Source of the DNA: Pseudomonadota bacterium
GTDB lineage: Bacteria; Pseudomonadota; Gammaproteobacteria; Steroidobacterales; Steroidobacteraceae
Direction of reading: 5' to 3'
Assembly (NCBI GenBank): GCA_037200975.1
Contig: JBBCGI010000001.1
Span: 3,741,716 to 3,805,715, forward strand
DNA: 64,000 bases
In this document: positions 25,391-34,123 of the stretch, piece after piece
Position numbering within the stretch: position 1 is the stretch's first letter
Layout: each line of letters starts with the position of its first letter
Translations under genes and position numbers: made by a program
Notes under the pieces: generated by a model
The model's database searches: none
Told to the model about the DNA's origin: nothing
What the model saw: the letters and a program-made list of their open reading frames with translations, nothing else

Positions 25391-28300
25391 CTACTTCTTC
25401 TGGTCGATGAGATTCTTGAGCGCTTCGGGGTCGATCGGCTTGGTCAGGTGAAAATCGAAACCGGCCGCTTTCGCGCGCTGCTTGTCGCCATCCTGACCCC
25501 AGCCCGTCACGGCGATCAGCAGGATGTTGCCGCCCCAGGCTTCGCCGCGAATCCGTTCCGCGACCTCGTAGCCATTCATGAAATGCATCCCGATGTCGAG
25601 TACGACGATCTGCGGCCGGAGGCGCTTGGCGAACTCCAATGCCTCCGCTCCGGAATGCGCGACATACACGTCGTGGTCCGCATGGGTCAGCAACATGCGC
25701 ATCGTCTCGGCGCCATCCGCGTGATCGTCGGCGATGAGGATGCGCCGCCGCGCCGGGGAAGACGCATTGCCATTCGCCGCGTTCGCCTCCCCATCGACGG
25801 CGGCCGAGTGCGGCAGGTACACGACGAATTCGCTGCCCTTGTCGGCGCCGGCGCTGCGGGCTTCGATCCGGCCGCCATGCAGCTCCGCCAGCCCTTTCGC
25901 CAGCGCGAGTCCGACGCCGAGGCCGCCCTCGGAGCGCCCGACCTGCGAAGCCGCCTGGGTGAACATGTCGAACAATTTCGCGGTCATCTCGGGAGCGATG
26001 CCGACGCCGTTGTCGCGCACGAACAGCACCTGGAAATTATCTTCGACACGTGTCCCCAGCACGATCTTGCCGCGCTTGGGCGTGTACTTCGCGGCGTTGA
26101 TCAACAGGTTCGTCAGTATCTGTGTCAGGCGTACCGGGTCGGCTTCGAGCACGGTAGCCATCTGCGGCCGCTCGACAGTCAAGGTGTGTTCGCGACGATC
26201 CAGGACCGGCTGCGCCGCTTCGATCGCGGTATCCATGACGCTGCCAAGGTCGACGTACTCCTTTTTGAGCTGCAGCGAACCGCGCGTGATGCGCGAAACA
26301 TCGAGCAGGTCGTCCAGCAGCGAGCTCATGTGCGCGACCTGGCGCGCGATGATCGCCTGTGCGTGCTGCAATTCGTCGGCCTGTAGTTTGGGCGACCGCA
26401 GGATCTGCGCCGCGGTGCGGATCGGCGCCAACGGATTGCGCAGTTCGTGCGACAGGGTCGCCAGGAACACATCCTTGCGTACGTCCGCCTCGAGCAGCGC
26501 CGTTTCAGCCTGCACGATGGTGGTGACGTCGATGAAGGTGACCAGCACGCCGGTTACGGTGCTTTCGGGGTCGCGGTACGGCAGGATCCGCATGATGTAG
26601 TGGGCGTTGGTGTCCACGCGCGTTACGCGCCGCTCGAGCGGTTCGCGATTCGACAACACCGCGGCCACATCTTCGCGCAGGCTGTGGTACTTCAACCGGC
26701 TCACGATGTCCGACAGCGGCCGGCCCTGGTCGCTCGGGATGAGGTTGTACAAGGTCGCGATCGCGGGCGTGAAGCTGCGGATGATCAGGTGCCGGTCGAG
26801 GAACACGGTCGCGATTTCCGTGCTGTCGAACAGATTGCGCAGATCGCTGTTGGTGTGATCGAGCTCGCCTATCTTGTCCGTCAGCCGGATGTTGACGGTA
26901 TGCAGCTCCTCGTTGAGCGATTGCAGCTCTTCTTTCGAAGTTTCGAGTTCCTCGTTGGTGGACTGCAGCTCCTCGTTGACCGAGTGCAATTCCTCGTTGG
27001 CGCTGCGCAGTTCCTCGAGCGCGCTCTGGTACTGTTCGGTGAGCGAGCCCAGCTCTTCACAGACGCCCAGGAGCGCGGATTGCAGTTCGTTCACCACTGT
27101 TGGGGTCGGCTCGACGGGACCCAGGATCCTTTCGAATTGCGCGGCGCGCGAAAGATGGGCGATGGAGACATTGGGCGCTGCGTCGCTGTTCGTGTCGCGC
27201 ATCGGCGATCCATCCTTGACCTGGGGAATCGCCGTCGGGGACGAAGACGAGTCGAAGTGAGGTGCCCGGAAAGCCCCGGGTGGCGGACGTTGCCAGCTGA
27301 CGTTGAGCTCGGGACTGCGGCCCGCGCGCCGCTGAAAAATGCGCGCGGTCTTGTCGATCGTCGCGAACAGGTCCGCATGCTGTACGACGGATTCCGCGCC
27401 GCCGAGCAGCAGGATGCCATTCGGCACGAGCGCGTAATGGAACACCGGGATGACGCGCGCCTGGAGATCGGCATTCATGTAAATGAGCAAGTTGCGGCAG
27501 GACACCAGGCTCATCATCGAAAACGGCGGATCGCGCACCAGGTTGTGGATCGAGAAGGTGCAGAGACCGCGAATTTCCTTCGAAACCACATAGCCGCCGT
27601 GTGAGCGGGTGAAAAACCGCTCGAGCCGTTCGGGAGAAAACCCGTCGAGCAGCCCGGTGGGATAACGGCCCGCGCGCGCCGTGGCGATGGCGGGCTCATC
27701 GATATCGGTGGCGAAGATCTGCACGCGCGGCGGGCCATCGATCTGCTCCATGTGTTCGCGCAGCAGGATCGCCAGTGAATACGCTTCTTCGCCGGTGGCG
27801 CATCCCGGAACCCATACGCGCACGGTGGCGTCGGCACGTTTGTCGGCGAACAGCAGTGGAACGACCTTGTCGCGCAGCGTGTCGAAGGTTGCCTGGTCGC
27901 GGAAAAAACTGGTCACGCGGATCAGCAGATCGCGGAACAGCATGGTGCACTCTTCGGGCGATCGGGCGAGTCTGGCGACGTACTCCGGCAGAGTCGGCGT
28001 GTTCAGCACCTGCATGCGCCGCTCGACGCGACGCAGGAAAGTCTGGCTGCGATAACCGCTGAAATCGTGGCCGAGCTGCGCGCGCAGCAGCGAACAGATC
28101 TCGAGCCGCAGGCGTTCGACTTCGTCGACGTTCGACAGCATGGCCGCCGTGTTCGAGGCGGAGCCAAACAACCGCAGCAAGTGGCCCGGCATTTCTTCGA
28201 CGGGAGCAATCAGGTCCACCGCGCCGGTCGAAACCGCGCCTTGAGGCATTTCCGGGTACTGCGGCGCCGTGCGATCCGTGCCTTGCGCGAGCGTCAATCC

Positions 28301-28732
28301 ACCCTTCGCCTTGAGGGCCTTGAGACCGAGGGAACCATCGCTGCCGGTTCCCGACAGTATGATGCCGACCGCACGCTCGCCGAGTTCCTGGCCCAACGAG
28401 TCGAAAAAACCGTCGATGGGGCGGAATACCTCGTTCGTATCCGCGCGCTCGACGCGTAGATAGCCCTTGTGCAGCTTCACGACGCTGTGCGGGGGCGGCA
28501 CATACACGCAGTTGGGCTCGACCTTCGTACCGTTCGCGCCGTCGACTACGCGCATGGGCGTCCAGCGCGCCAGGATCTCGATGAGCATGCTCTTGCGGTC
28601 GGCTGGCAGATGCAGGATGACGACGAAGGCCAGGCCGCAGTCCGCGGGCATGCTCTTGAAAAAGGCATGAAAAGCATCGATGCCGCCCGCAGAAGCGCCG
28701 ATGCCGACGATCGGAAAGGACGGGGGGTTCAA
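25391..28732 (-). CDS. CheB-CheR-PAS-histidine kinase-receiver hybrid
   Basis: A 1113-residue signalling protein. The CheB methylesterase domain (1-190) has IGASAGGID, VVILHLPAD and GTGSDGS, the expected Ser-His-Asp. The CheR methyltransferase domain (about 210-470) has GCATGEEAYSLAILL. A long coiled-coil of E-E-L-Q-S repeats follows (about 550-650), then PAS (650-780), a HisKA site LATLSHELRNPLAP, an HATPase with DNGVGIAPEMTAKLF, and a receiver ending the protein with LIADDHADGA and VVLDIG. It is an orphan: no chemoreceptor gene lies nearby. It likely couples methylation chemistry to phosphorelay output. Confidence 0.94.
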   Translation of the reverse strand: MNPPSFPIVGIGASAGGIDAFHAFFKSMPADCGLAFVVILHLPADRKSMLIEILARWTPMRVVDGANGTKVEPNCVYVPPPHSVVKLHKGYLRVERADTNEVFRPIDGFFDSLGQELGERAVGIILSGTGSDGSLGLKALKAKGGLTLAQGTDRTAPQYPEMPQGAVSTGAVDLIAPVEEMPGHLLRLFGSASNTAAMLSNVDEVERLRLEICSLLRAQLGHDFSGYRSQTFLRRVERRMQVLNTPTLPEYVARLARSPEECTMLFRDLLIRVTSFFRDQATFDTLRDKVVPLLFADKRADATVRVWVPGCATGEEAYSLAILLREHMEQIDGPPRVQIFATDIDEPAIATARAGRYPTGLLDGFSPERLERFFTRSHGGYVVSKEIRGLCTFSIHNLVRDPPFSMMSLVSCRNLLIYMNADLQARVIPVFHYALVPNGILLLGGAESVVQHADLFATIDKTARIFQRRAGRSPELNVSWQRPPPGAFRAPHFDSSSSPTAIPQVKDGSPMRDTNSDAAPNVSIAHLSRAAQFERILGPVEPTPTVVNELQSALLGVCEELGSLTEQYQSALEELRSANEELHSVNEELQSTNEELETSKEELQSLNEELHTVNIRLTDKIGELDHTNSDLRNLFDSTEIATVFLDRHLIIRSFTPAIATLYNLIPSDQGRPLSDIVSRLKYHSLREDVAAVLSNREPLERRVTRVDTNAHYIMRILPYRDPESTVTGVLVTFIDVTTIVQAETALLEADVRKDVFLATLSHELRNPLAPIRTAAQILRSPKLQADELQHAQAIIARQVAHMSSLLDDLLDVSRITRGSLQLKKEYVDLGSVMDTAIEAAQPVLDRREHTLTVERPQMATVLEADPVRLTQILTNLLINAAKYTPKRGKIVLGTRVEDNFQVLFVRDNGVGIAPEMTAKLFDMFTQAASQVGRSEGGLGVGLALAKGLAELHGGRIEARSAGADKGSEFVVYLPHSAAVDGEANAANGNASSPARRRILIADDHADGAETMRMLLTHADHDVYVAHSGAEALEFAKRLRPQIVVLDIGMHFMNGYEVAERIRGEAWGGNILLIAVTGWGQDGDKQRAKAAGFDFHLTKPIDPEALKNLIDQKK

Positions 28733-28835
28733 GACGGAGTGCCTGACTGCCAGCCCGGAAGCGAGCGGCTGAAGTGTGGCACTAAACTGTGAGTCCGTCG
28801 TGCACGCTATCGGCGGGGTGGCGCTAGCAAGATGC

Positions 28836-29687
28836 TCAAGCCACCTGGCGTGCGTGCATCGCTCGCACCACCCGGCGCGCTTCCCGTTGGACGAGCAATT
28901 CCTGGTCGCGGACCCAATCCAGCGCGTAGTTGGCCACTTCCTGCCAGCCGCTCTGGCCGATGATGAAATGCGTGCGATCCGGGAACTCGTGGTACGCCGT
29001 GGTCGCGGCGGAGCGGCGATAAGCCCGGACGTTGGCCTTGACCACTGCCGGCGGCGACACGTGATCCGCGCTGCCGGCGATCATCAGCAGCGGCGCCCGG
29101 TTATTGCGGCGCACGTTCACCGCGGTCTCGGCGAATGGATTGAAGTTGGCGAGCTCGGTCTGGAACAACACGTGGTCCGGTCCGGGCACGGCATAACGTT
29201 GATAGATGCGGAACGATTCCTCGCGCGTCGAGGTATTCATGAATGCGTATTGAAACTGGTTGGGGGTGAGCGGCACGCAGCGATGGTTGTTGCGGGGGTT
29301 GATCAACTGCGGCGTGACCACGCGTATCGTGGAATAGGGCAGCTTCCATATGCCCTTTATCGGCGCCGACGCGATGGCCACGCCGCAGGCACCCAGTCCA
29401 CGGTCCAGCAAGGCCTGGACCACGAGCCCGCCGAAGGAATGCCCGATGAGGATGGGCGGGTCTCCGAGCTCGAGCACCACTTGTTCGTAGTGATCGATGA
29501 TCTGCTTGATGCCGATCTGGGCGTATGTTTCCGGCGCACGGCGCAGCGCCCGGACATCGCGTTCCATCCCGGGCCAGCTCGGCGCGAACACGCTGTAACC
29601 GCGATCGCAGTAGTGATGCGCCCAGTATTCCCAGCTGAGCGGGGTCATCCATAAACCGTGAATCAGGACGATGTTGTTAGTGCCCAT
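28836..29687 (-). CDS. Alpha/beta hydrolase
   Basis: A 283-residue hydrolase. The oxyanion region HGLWMTPLSW follows the first strand, the nucleophile elbow is LIGHSFGGLV and the late catalytic histidine is in EFPDRTHFIIGQ. The aspartate candidate is in AGSADHVSPP. It is cytosolic, as no signal peptide is visible. The substrate is unknown. It follows about 100 bases upstream-wise of the CheB-CheR gene on the same strand but does not look co-regulated. Confidence 0.88.
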   Translation of the reverse strand: MGTNNIVLIHGLWMTPLSWEYWAHHYCDRGYSVFAPSWPGMERDVRALRRAPETYAQIGIKQIIDHYEQVVLELGDPPILIGHSFGGLVVQALLDRGLGACGVAIASAPIKGIWKLPYSTIRVVTPQLINPRNNHRCVPLTPNQFQYAFMNTSTREESFRIYQRYAVPGPDHVLFQTELANFNPFAETAVNVRRNNRAPLLMIAGSADHVSPPAVVKANVRAYRRSAATTAYHEFPDRTHFIIGQSGWQEVANYALDWVRDQELLVQREARRVVRAMHARQVA

Positions 29688-29960
29688 GAACCTCTCCGCA
29701 ACCGCCGGAGAAATTTACGCAATGCGTTGTCGTTGTCCAGCGACAGCGCGGTGTAGTTATACGTAGGCGGGGCGGAAGTGTCGGTCACTTCACAATATGC
29801 CTGGCCGCGGTTACGGGGAATTCTTAGGCGTCGGAAGCCGCGCCTTTGCAAGTTGTTAGGCGATGCGGGACGCCGGACGATTCCGACACCTGCAGCGGTC
29901 GGCACCCTGTAACGGGAAACGAGGTTTCGCGCCTCGCCGCGGCGCGTTAATCTCGTGCCC
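29688..29960. other. Non-coding spacer between divergent genes
   Basis: About 270 bases between the hydrolase start and the thioredoxin start. It probably holds both promoters. I see no convincing palindrome, RNA or small gene. Two GTTAG words occur here, part of a window-wide enrichment. Confidence 0.5.
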
Positions 29961-30281
29961 ATGGATGAACCCACTCGCACCGAGGTCGATGCTTTCACCG
30001 CGCCCACCGTGCTGGAATTCGGCGCCACCTGGTGCGGCTACTGCCAGGCGGCACAGACCGACATTGCGGCCGTCATGAAAAACCATCCGACGGTGCGCCA
30101 CATCAAGGTGGAAGACGGCAAGGGCCGGCCGCTCGGGCGGTCGTTTCGCGTCAAGCTCTGGCCGACGCTCATCTACCTCGAGAAGGGTGTGGAGCAGGGT
30201 CGCGTGGTGCGGCCCGGTGGTGGGGCCGAGATCGAGGCGATTTTCGCGCCGACGGCCGCGCCGCCAGATCGCTGGCCGTAG
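29961..30281 (+). CDS. Cytoplasmic thioredoxin-like protein
   Basis: A 106-residue thioredoxin-fold protein. The active site is ATWCGYCQAAQ (CxxC) and the cis-proline region reads VKLWPTLIYLEKG. No signal peptide, so it is cytosolic. A GTG two codons upstream (29955) is a possible alternative start. It precedes the exported protein at 30311 by 29 bases, a probable operon. Confidence 0.87.
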   Translation: MDEPTRTEVDAFTAPTVLEFGATWCGYCQAAQTDIAAVMKNHPTVRHIKVEDGKGRPLGRSFRVKLWPTLIYLEKGVEQGRVVRPGGGAEIEAIFAPTAAPPDRWP

Positions 30282-30310
30282 GGCGGCGGGATTGGTTATG
30301 GTGCAGCCGC

Positions 30311-31258
30311 ATGATGCGAACCCCAGCCAGTCTGTGTGTGTGGTTCGTGGCTGTGACGCTCTTCGTGGGCGTCACAACCGCGCAAGCCCCCGGCGACACG
30401 GAAGAATCCGCGTATACGCCTTCTACGCTGTCCAAGATCATGGGCGGCGTGGCGCGTTCGCAGAACGATGAGGCCGAACTCGCGCCGCCCGATCAATGGT
30501 TCACCACCAACGCGAACTTCACCGGGCGCAAGCGGGCGCCGTCGGGGCGATATCGGCCGATCATCGGTGCCTGGGCCAGCAGCCGCGGCCTGGATCCCTC
30601 GTTCGCCGACATGATGTTCGGCGGTGAGCTGCCCGAGCTCGAATTCGAGCAGGGTGGAAAGAAGCACTGGGTGCTGGCCGGGTTGCCGGGCGGCCTCGGC
30701 TTCGACGTCTATCCACCCGGGCAGAAGCTGACTATCTACCTGCAGCGGGTCGGGTTCGCCTCGGGCACGCCGGTTGCGGTGCTGACGATGGCGAAGCTGC
30801 CGAATGGTGTGACTTCCACGACCGTGTCGAAGGGCGGCGCGCGCATGCGCAACACCCGCATGGGCGAGGGCGCGCGGCGGCAGGAAGGTGTGTACCGGAA
30901 CGGCTCGGCGACGTTCACGTATGCCGGGCGCGAGTACACATTGGCGCTCGATCTTGCCGGCCGGCATTCGATCGCGCCGGGGTTGTACCGGTATGAGAAC
31001 GGCGTGCGCACGGCGTTGCTGGAATACGGCGGCGGCGACGCGCAGTACCTGCTGTTGCGCGTGCCGGTGGAGGAGAGTGGCGCGACCGGAGAGGTGGTGC
31101 CCTATCTGGTGTTGAACGGCCGCATCGTGCCGCCCATCGACGTGACCGCGTGCACGGTGAACGTGGAGCAGGTTGCGAAGGCCGGGACGCGCGGCACCGT
31201 GGATTGCGGCGGCGCAGGAAGATCGGTGCTGACGACGCTGCGTTTCACCGCGCAGTAA
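30311..31258 (+). CDS. Exported protein of unknown function (315 aa)
   Basis: A 315-residue protein starting MMRTPASLCVWFVAVTLFVGVTTAQA, a signal peptide. No family is recognised. Its mature sequence is beta-rich with repeated W/F/Y strands and a C-terminal cysteine pair (TACTVNVEQ, GTVDCGGA). The stop TAA is the first three bases of the palindrome at 31256-31351. It is probably in one transcript with the thioredoxin gene. Confidence 0.68.
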   Translation: MMRTPASLCVWFVAVTLFVGVTTAQAPGDTEESAYTPSTLSKIMGGVARSQNDEAELAPPDQWFTTNANFTGRKRAPSGRYRPIIGAWASSRGLDPSFADMMFGGELPELEFEQGGKKHWVLAGLPGGLGFDVYPPGQKLTIYLQRVGFASGTPVAVLTMAKLPNGVTSTTVSKGGARMRNTRMGEGARRQEGVYRNGSATFTYAGREYTLALDLAGRHSIAPGLYRYENGVRTALLEYGGGDAQYLLLRVPVEESGATGEVVPYLVLNGRIVPPIDVTACTVNVEQVAKAGTRGTVDCGGAGRSVLTTLRFTAQ

Positions 31259-31351
31259 AGGGGACATGCCTAATTAACGGGAACAAAAACAACACACGCG
31301 ATTGTTCGCGCGTGTTGTCTTTGTTCCCGTTAATTAGGCATGTCCCCTTTA
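31256..31351. repeat. Palindromic repeat, ACATGCC type, 45-bp arms
   Basis: Arms 31256-31300 and 31307-31351 are complementary over 45 bases with two mismatches around a six-base loop (ATTGTT). The outer arm is TAAAGGGGACATGCCTAATT, followed by a private segment (AACGGGAACAAA) and AC-rich bases. The outer TAA and TTA are the stop codons of the two convergent flanking genes. Confidence 0.92.
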
Positions 31352-31600
31352 AGAGGGGTTGGCTTTCCACCCGCGCGGTTTGCGGTTGAATGCAATCTCC
31401 ACTTCGCAGCTGCGTGAATCGCATTTCGAGCAGCGCAAACGCGTGCAGGCCTGCTTGAGCGTGGTGTTCCAGCCGAGGATGTTAGCTAGCGCGCGCGGAT
31501 CGATTTCGCGTTCGTGCGCGCATTTACGGCACTTTACGCAGATCACGTAAGACCCTGAGTGATCTGAAAGTTTGTCGACGGAGCTGGCGGGTAGCGGCAT
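31349..31600 (-). CDS. Small zinc-ribbon-like protein
   Basis: An 83-residue protein starting MPLPASSVDKLSDHSGSYV. Two cysteine pairs, VKCRKCAHE and RCSKCDSR, are 30 residues apart with an intervening helix, a zinc-ribbon arrangement, and a basic tail (FNRKPRGWKANPS). Likely a nucleic-acid or protein binder. An upstream in-frame ATG would add 44 residues of poor quality. Its TAA lies in the right arm of the palindrome. Confidence 0.68.
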   Translation of the reverse strand: MPLPASSVDKLSDHSGSYVICVKCRKCAHEREIDPRALANILGWNTTLKQACTRLRCSKCDSRSCEVEIAFNRKPRGWKANPS

Positions 31601-31704
31601 GCACGGGATTTTTCCCCGGTCCTGGGACGCGCGTCCATCCAGCCCCGGTATGGCTGCCCCCCTGTATGAACCTTGGGTTCGCCTGCTAATCTCATCGCAA
31701 ATCC

Positions 31705-32154
31705 ATGAAAACAACCATTGAACGCTGCGCATCGCTCGACCAGCCCGGCTGGCTCGCGATGCGTATCGCGTTGTGGGCGGATGCGACGCCCGAGGATCAT
31801 CGCGGCTATATGGCCATCTCGCTCGCGCAGCCCGAGCGGTTCCTGCAGCTGATGATGTATGACGATAAGCACGAGCCCATCGGGTTCATCGAAGGGTCCA
31901 TCCGTGGCGACTACGTGAACGGCACGGAGACTTCGCCGGTGGGGTTCGTCGAAGGTGTGTACGTCGTGCCGGCGTGGCGCCGCAGAGGCGTGGCGCGGCA
32001 GCTGTTCGCGGCGATCGGCGACTGGGCGCGTGCGCGCGGTTGCCGTGAGCTGGCGTCGGATGCCTTGCTGGAAAACGAAGCGAGCCAACGCGCGCATCGC
32101 GCGCTGGGATTCGAAGAAACCGAACGCGTCGTCTATTTCCGCCGGCCGCTGTGA
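31705..32154 (+). CDS. Aminoglycoside 6'-N-acetyltransferase-like GNAT protein
   Basis: A 149-residue protein that reads like the AAC(6')-I family end to end: LWADATPEDH near residue 30, EGSIRGDYVNGTETSPVGFVEGVYVVP mid-protein (three fragments: EGSIRGDYVNG, TSPVGF, EGVYVVP), the acetyl-CoA loop RRRGVARQL, and ASDALLENEASQ with HRALGFEETERVVYF at the end. It would acetylate the 6' amine of aminoglycosides. No integron or mobile gene flanks it, so it is probably chromosomal. It lies between two palindromic repeats. Confidence 0.8.
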   Translation: MKTTIERCASLDQPGWLAMRIALWADATPEDHRGYMAISLAQPERFLQLMMYDDKHEPIGFIEGSIRGDYVNGTETSPVGFVEGVYVVPAWRRRGVARQLFAAIGDWARARGCRELASDALLENEASQRAHRALGFEETERVVYFRRPL

Positions 32155-32232
32155 AAGGGATGCGAAAAGGGGACATGCCTATTTAAAAAACGGACGTTTT
32201 TTAAATAGGCATGTCCCCTTTTCGCATCCCTT
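32155..32232. repeat. Palindromic repeat, ACATGCC type, perfect 38-bp arms with 2-base centre
   Basis: Arms 32155-32192 and 32195-32232 are perfect over 38 bases around GA. The core is AAAAGGGGACATGCCTATTT, flanked outside by AAGGGATGCG/CGCATCCCTT. With one skipped base the symmetry extends through the stop codons of both convergent genes (GTGAAAGGG and CCCTTCAC). It looks like a near-perfect full-length palindrome. Confidence 0.93.
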
Positions 32233-32927
32233 CACTTCGCCTTCCGGGCCAGCCGCTTCAACGTCGCGGAGGTGGCCAGCTGACGCAATGCGTCCTTTCC
32301 GATCCAGCGCGGCGTCGGATCTTTCGAATCACCTAACTTCTTCGCCAGCGCGACCGCCGCCTTGTTGAGCTTGAGATTGCGCTCGCCCACGCCGCGCAAC
32401 GCCCAGCTCACCGCCTTCTTGACGAAATTCCGCTCGTCGCCGGCGGCTTTCTCGATCAGCTTCAGCGCCTTCAGGAACGCCGCATCCTCGACGTCCCGGT
32501 TCTTGAGCGCGACGCACGCCAGCAGCGCGAATGCCGCGCGTTTCACAAATTCTTCGCGTCGCGCCGCCCACTTTTCGATCTTCGCGAGCGCATGCGGCGA
32601 ACGCACCCACAATGCGAAACACAACGTATCGCAGATGGCCCAGTTGTCGAAGTCGCGCGCCTGCGCATCCATACGCGCTGGCGTGACCTTGTCGAGTTCG
32701 TCCACGTACGCGCACAACATGCGCGCCTCGTAAACGCCGCTGTCCCACAATTCGAGCGTCAGCGCGTGATCGCGCCCGAGTTGTTTGCCGAGCTTCTGGA
32801 TGTCGCCCATACGCACGCCGAGCGCATGGTCGTTCGGGATCCCATACCGCAACATCCCGTCGCGAATCGATTTCGATGCATGCTTCTTGAGCCAGGCGAG
32901 CGACGATGCGACGCGGGGATCTGCCAC
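32232..32927 (-). CDS. DNA alkylation repair protein (AlkD-like)
   Basis: A 231-residue protein of the AlkD/HEAT-repeat DNA glycosylase type. The family's conserved start is ASSLAWLKKHASKSIRDGMLRYGIP, followed by HALTLELWDSGVYEARMLCAYVDE and NWAICDTLCF, with repeated helical pairs to the end. I chose GTG 32927 because it leaves a 10-base gap to the upstream gene and starts where homologues do; an ATG at 32981 would overlap that gene by 44 bases. It should remove alkylated bases. Confidence 0.85.
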   Translation of the reverse strand: MADPRVASSLAWLKKHASKSIRDGMLRYGIPNDHALGVRMGDIQKLGKQLGRDHALTLELWDSGVYEARMLCAYVDELDKVTPARMDAQARDFDNWAICDTLCFALWVRSPHALAKIEKWAARREEFVKRAAFALLACVALKNRDVEDAAFLKALKLIEKAAGDERNFVKKAVSWALRGVGERNLKLNKAAVALAKKLGDSKDPTPRWIGKDALRQLATSATLKRLARKAK

Positions 32928-32937
32928 GATCTGCGGA

Positions 32938-33345
32938 TCAGGCCGGCGTGCGCACGACGGTGGGTCGACCCAGCTTTCCACCCAGCCACGTGCAGGGCAG
33001 CGCGGTGATCACCAGCACGGCCGGATACCACAGCGGCCCCAACTTCGGGCTGGCAACCCACGCGCCGATGAAACCCAGCAAGCCGAGAAACGTGCCGATG
33101 CCGCCTAACAACAGCGCGAGGAACATCGGCCGCGCGGGCGCGAGCCGCGCGGTGATCCAGCCGCCGCCGATGGCCGCGAAGAGCCGATAGGACGTGGCGA
33201 TGAGCCACTGGCCCGTCGTCATGTCGGGCACCGTTTCCGGCACGTTTTTCGGGAACACACCCGTCGAGTGCATCACCAGATCGAAGCCGGTGGATACCAC
33301 GATCGTGAACACGAGGCCGGCAAGCACCGCCAGAAAACTTTTCAT
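32938..33345 (-). CDS. Small conserved membrane protein
   Basis: A 135-residue protein with four hydrophobic helices (FLAVLAGLVFTIVVSTG, WLIATSYRLFAAIGGGWI, MFLALLLGGIGTFLGLLGFIG, WYPAVLVITALPCTWLG). No catalytic motif is evident. It is co-transcribed with the AlkD-like gene. Function unknown. Confidence 0.72.
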   Translation of the reverse strand: MKSFLAVLAGLVFTIVVSTGFDLVMHSTGVFPKNVPETVPDMTTGQWLIATSYRLFAAIGGGWITARLAPARPMFLALLLGGIGTFLGLLGFIGAWVASPKLGPLWYPAVLVITALPCTWLGGKLGRPTVVRTPA

Positions 33346-33427
33346 CGTAGTTGCTCTCCTGAATCAGGAGCGAATGCTGGCGAACGCGATTGCCGCGGTC
33401 AAGCGCGCACCCTAAGCTGCTGTCCCT

Positions 33428-34123
33428 ATGTGTGGACGCTACATTCTTGCCCAACAAGCCAAGGCCGCGACGACCTTCGGTGTGCAGCGGATGCGATGGT
33501 TAGAGACGTCGAGCTACAACATCGCGCCGGCGCGCGAAGTGCCGGTGATCCGCGTCGTTTCAGGCGAAGCCGGGCAGAACGAGCGCGAAGGCGTGATGAT
33601 GCGCTGGGGTCTGATCCCGCCGTTCCTCAAAGGCGAGAGCCCGAAGTACTCCACCTTCAACGCGCGCGTGGAGACCATGGAGACCTCGCCTGCCTTTCGC
33701 GACGCGTGGAAGAAAGGTCAACGCTGTATCGTTCCGGCCGACGGCTTTTACGAGTGGCATCAGCCTTTAGGCCGGCCCAAACAACCCTGGTTCATTGGAT
33801 TGGCCGACAAGGAGATCCTGCCGTTCGCCGGGCTGTGGGAACGATCGAAGCGGGGCGATGGCCTGGTGATCGAAAGTGTCGCCATCATCACGCTGCCTGC
33901 CAACGATCTGATGGCGAAGATCGACAACGAGGAGCAACGAATGCCGGCGATCCTGCGCAGGGAAGACGCCGAGACGTGGTTGACCGGCACGCCGAATGCG
34001 GCACGCGCCGTGCTCACGCCGTTTCCGGGCGAATTGCTGCGCGCGTTCAAGGTGAGCGGGCGGGTGAATTCTCCGAAGAACGACGACGCCGCATTGCTGG
34101 AAGAGCTGCAGGGCGAGGTCTGA
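33428..34123 (+). CDS. SRAP domain protein (YedK/HMCES-like) with variant histidine region
   Basis: A 231-residue SOS response-associated peptidase-family protein. Cys2 follows the initiator methionine (MCGRYI), FNARVET and DGFYEWHQ give the expected Asn and Glu. The usual I-H-x-R-M-P region reads AKIDNEEQRMPAIL, so the conserved histidine is an aspartate. These proteins cross-link abasic sites in single-stranded DNA through Cys2. The stop TGA lies in the left arm of the nested palindrome at 34119. Confidence 0.9.
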   Translation: MCGRYILAQQAKAATTFGVQRMRWLETSSYNIAPAREVPVIRVVSGEAGQNEREGVMMRWGLIPPFLKGESPKYSTFNARVETMETSPAFRDAWKKGQRCIVPADGFYEWHQPLGRPKQPWFIGLADKEILPFAGLWERSKRGDGLVIESVAIITLPANDLMAKIDNEEQRMPAILRREDAETWLTGTPNAARAVLTPFPGELLRAFKVSGRVNSPKNDDAALLEELQGEV

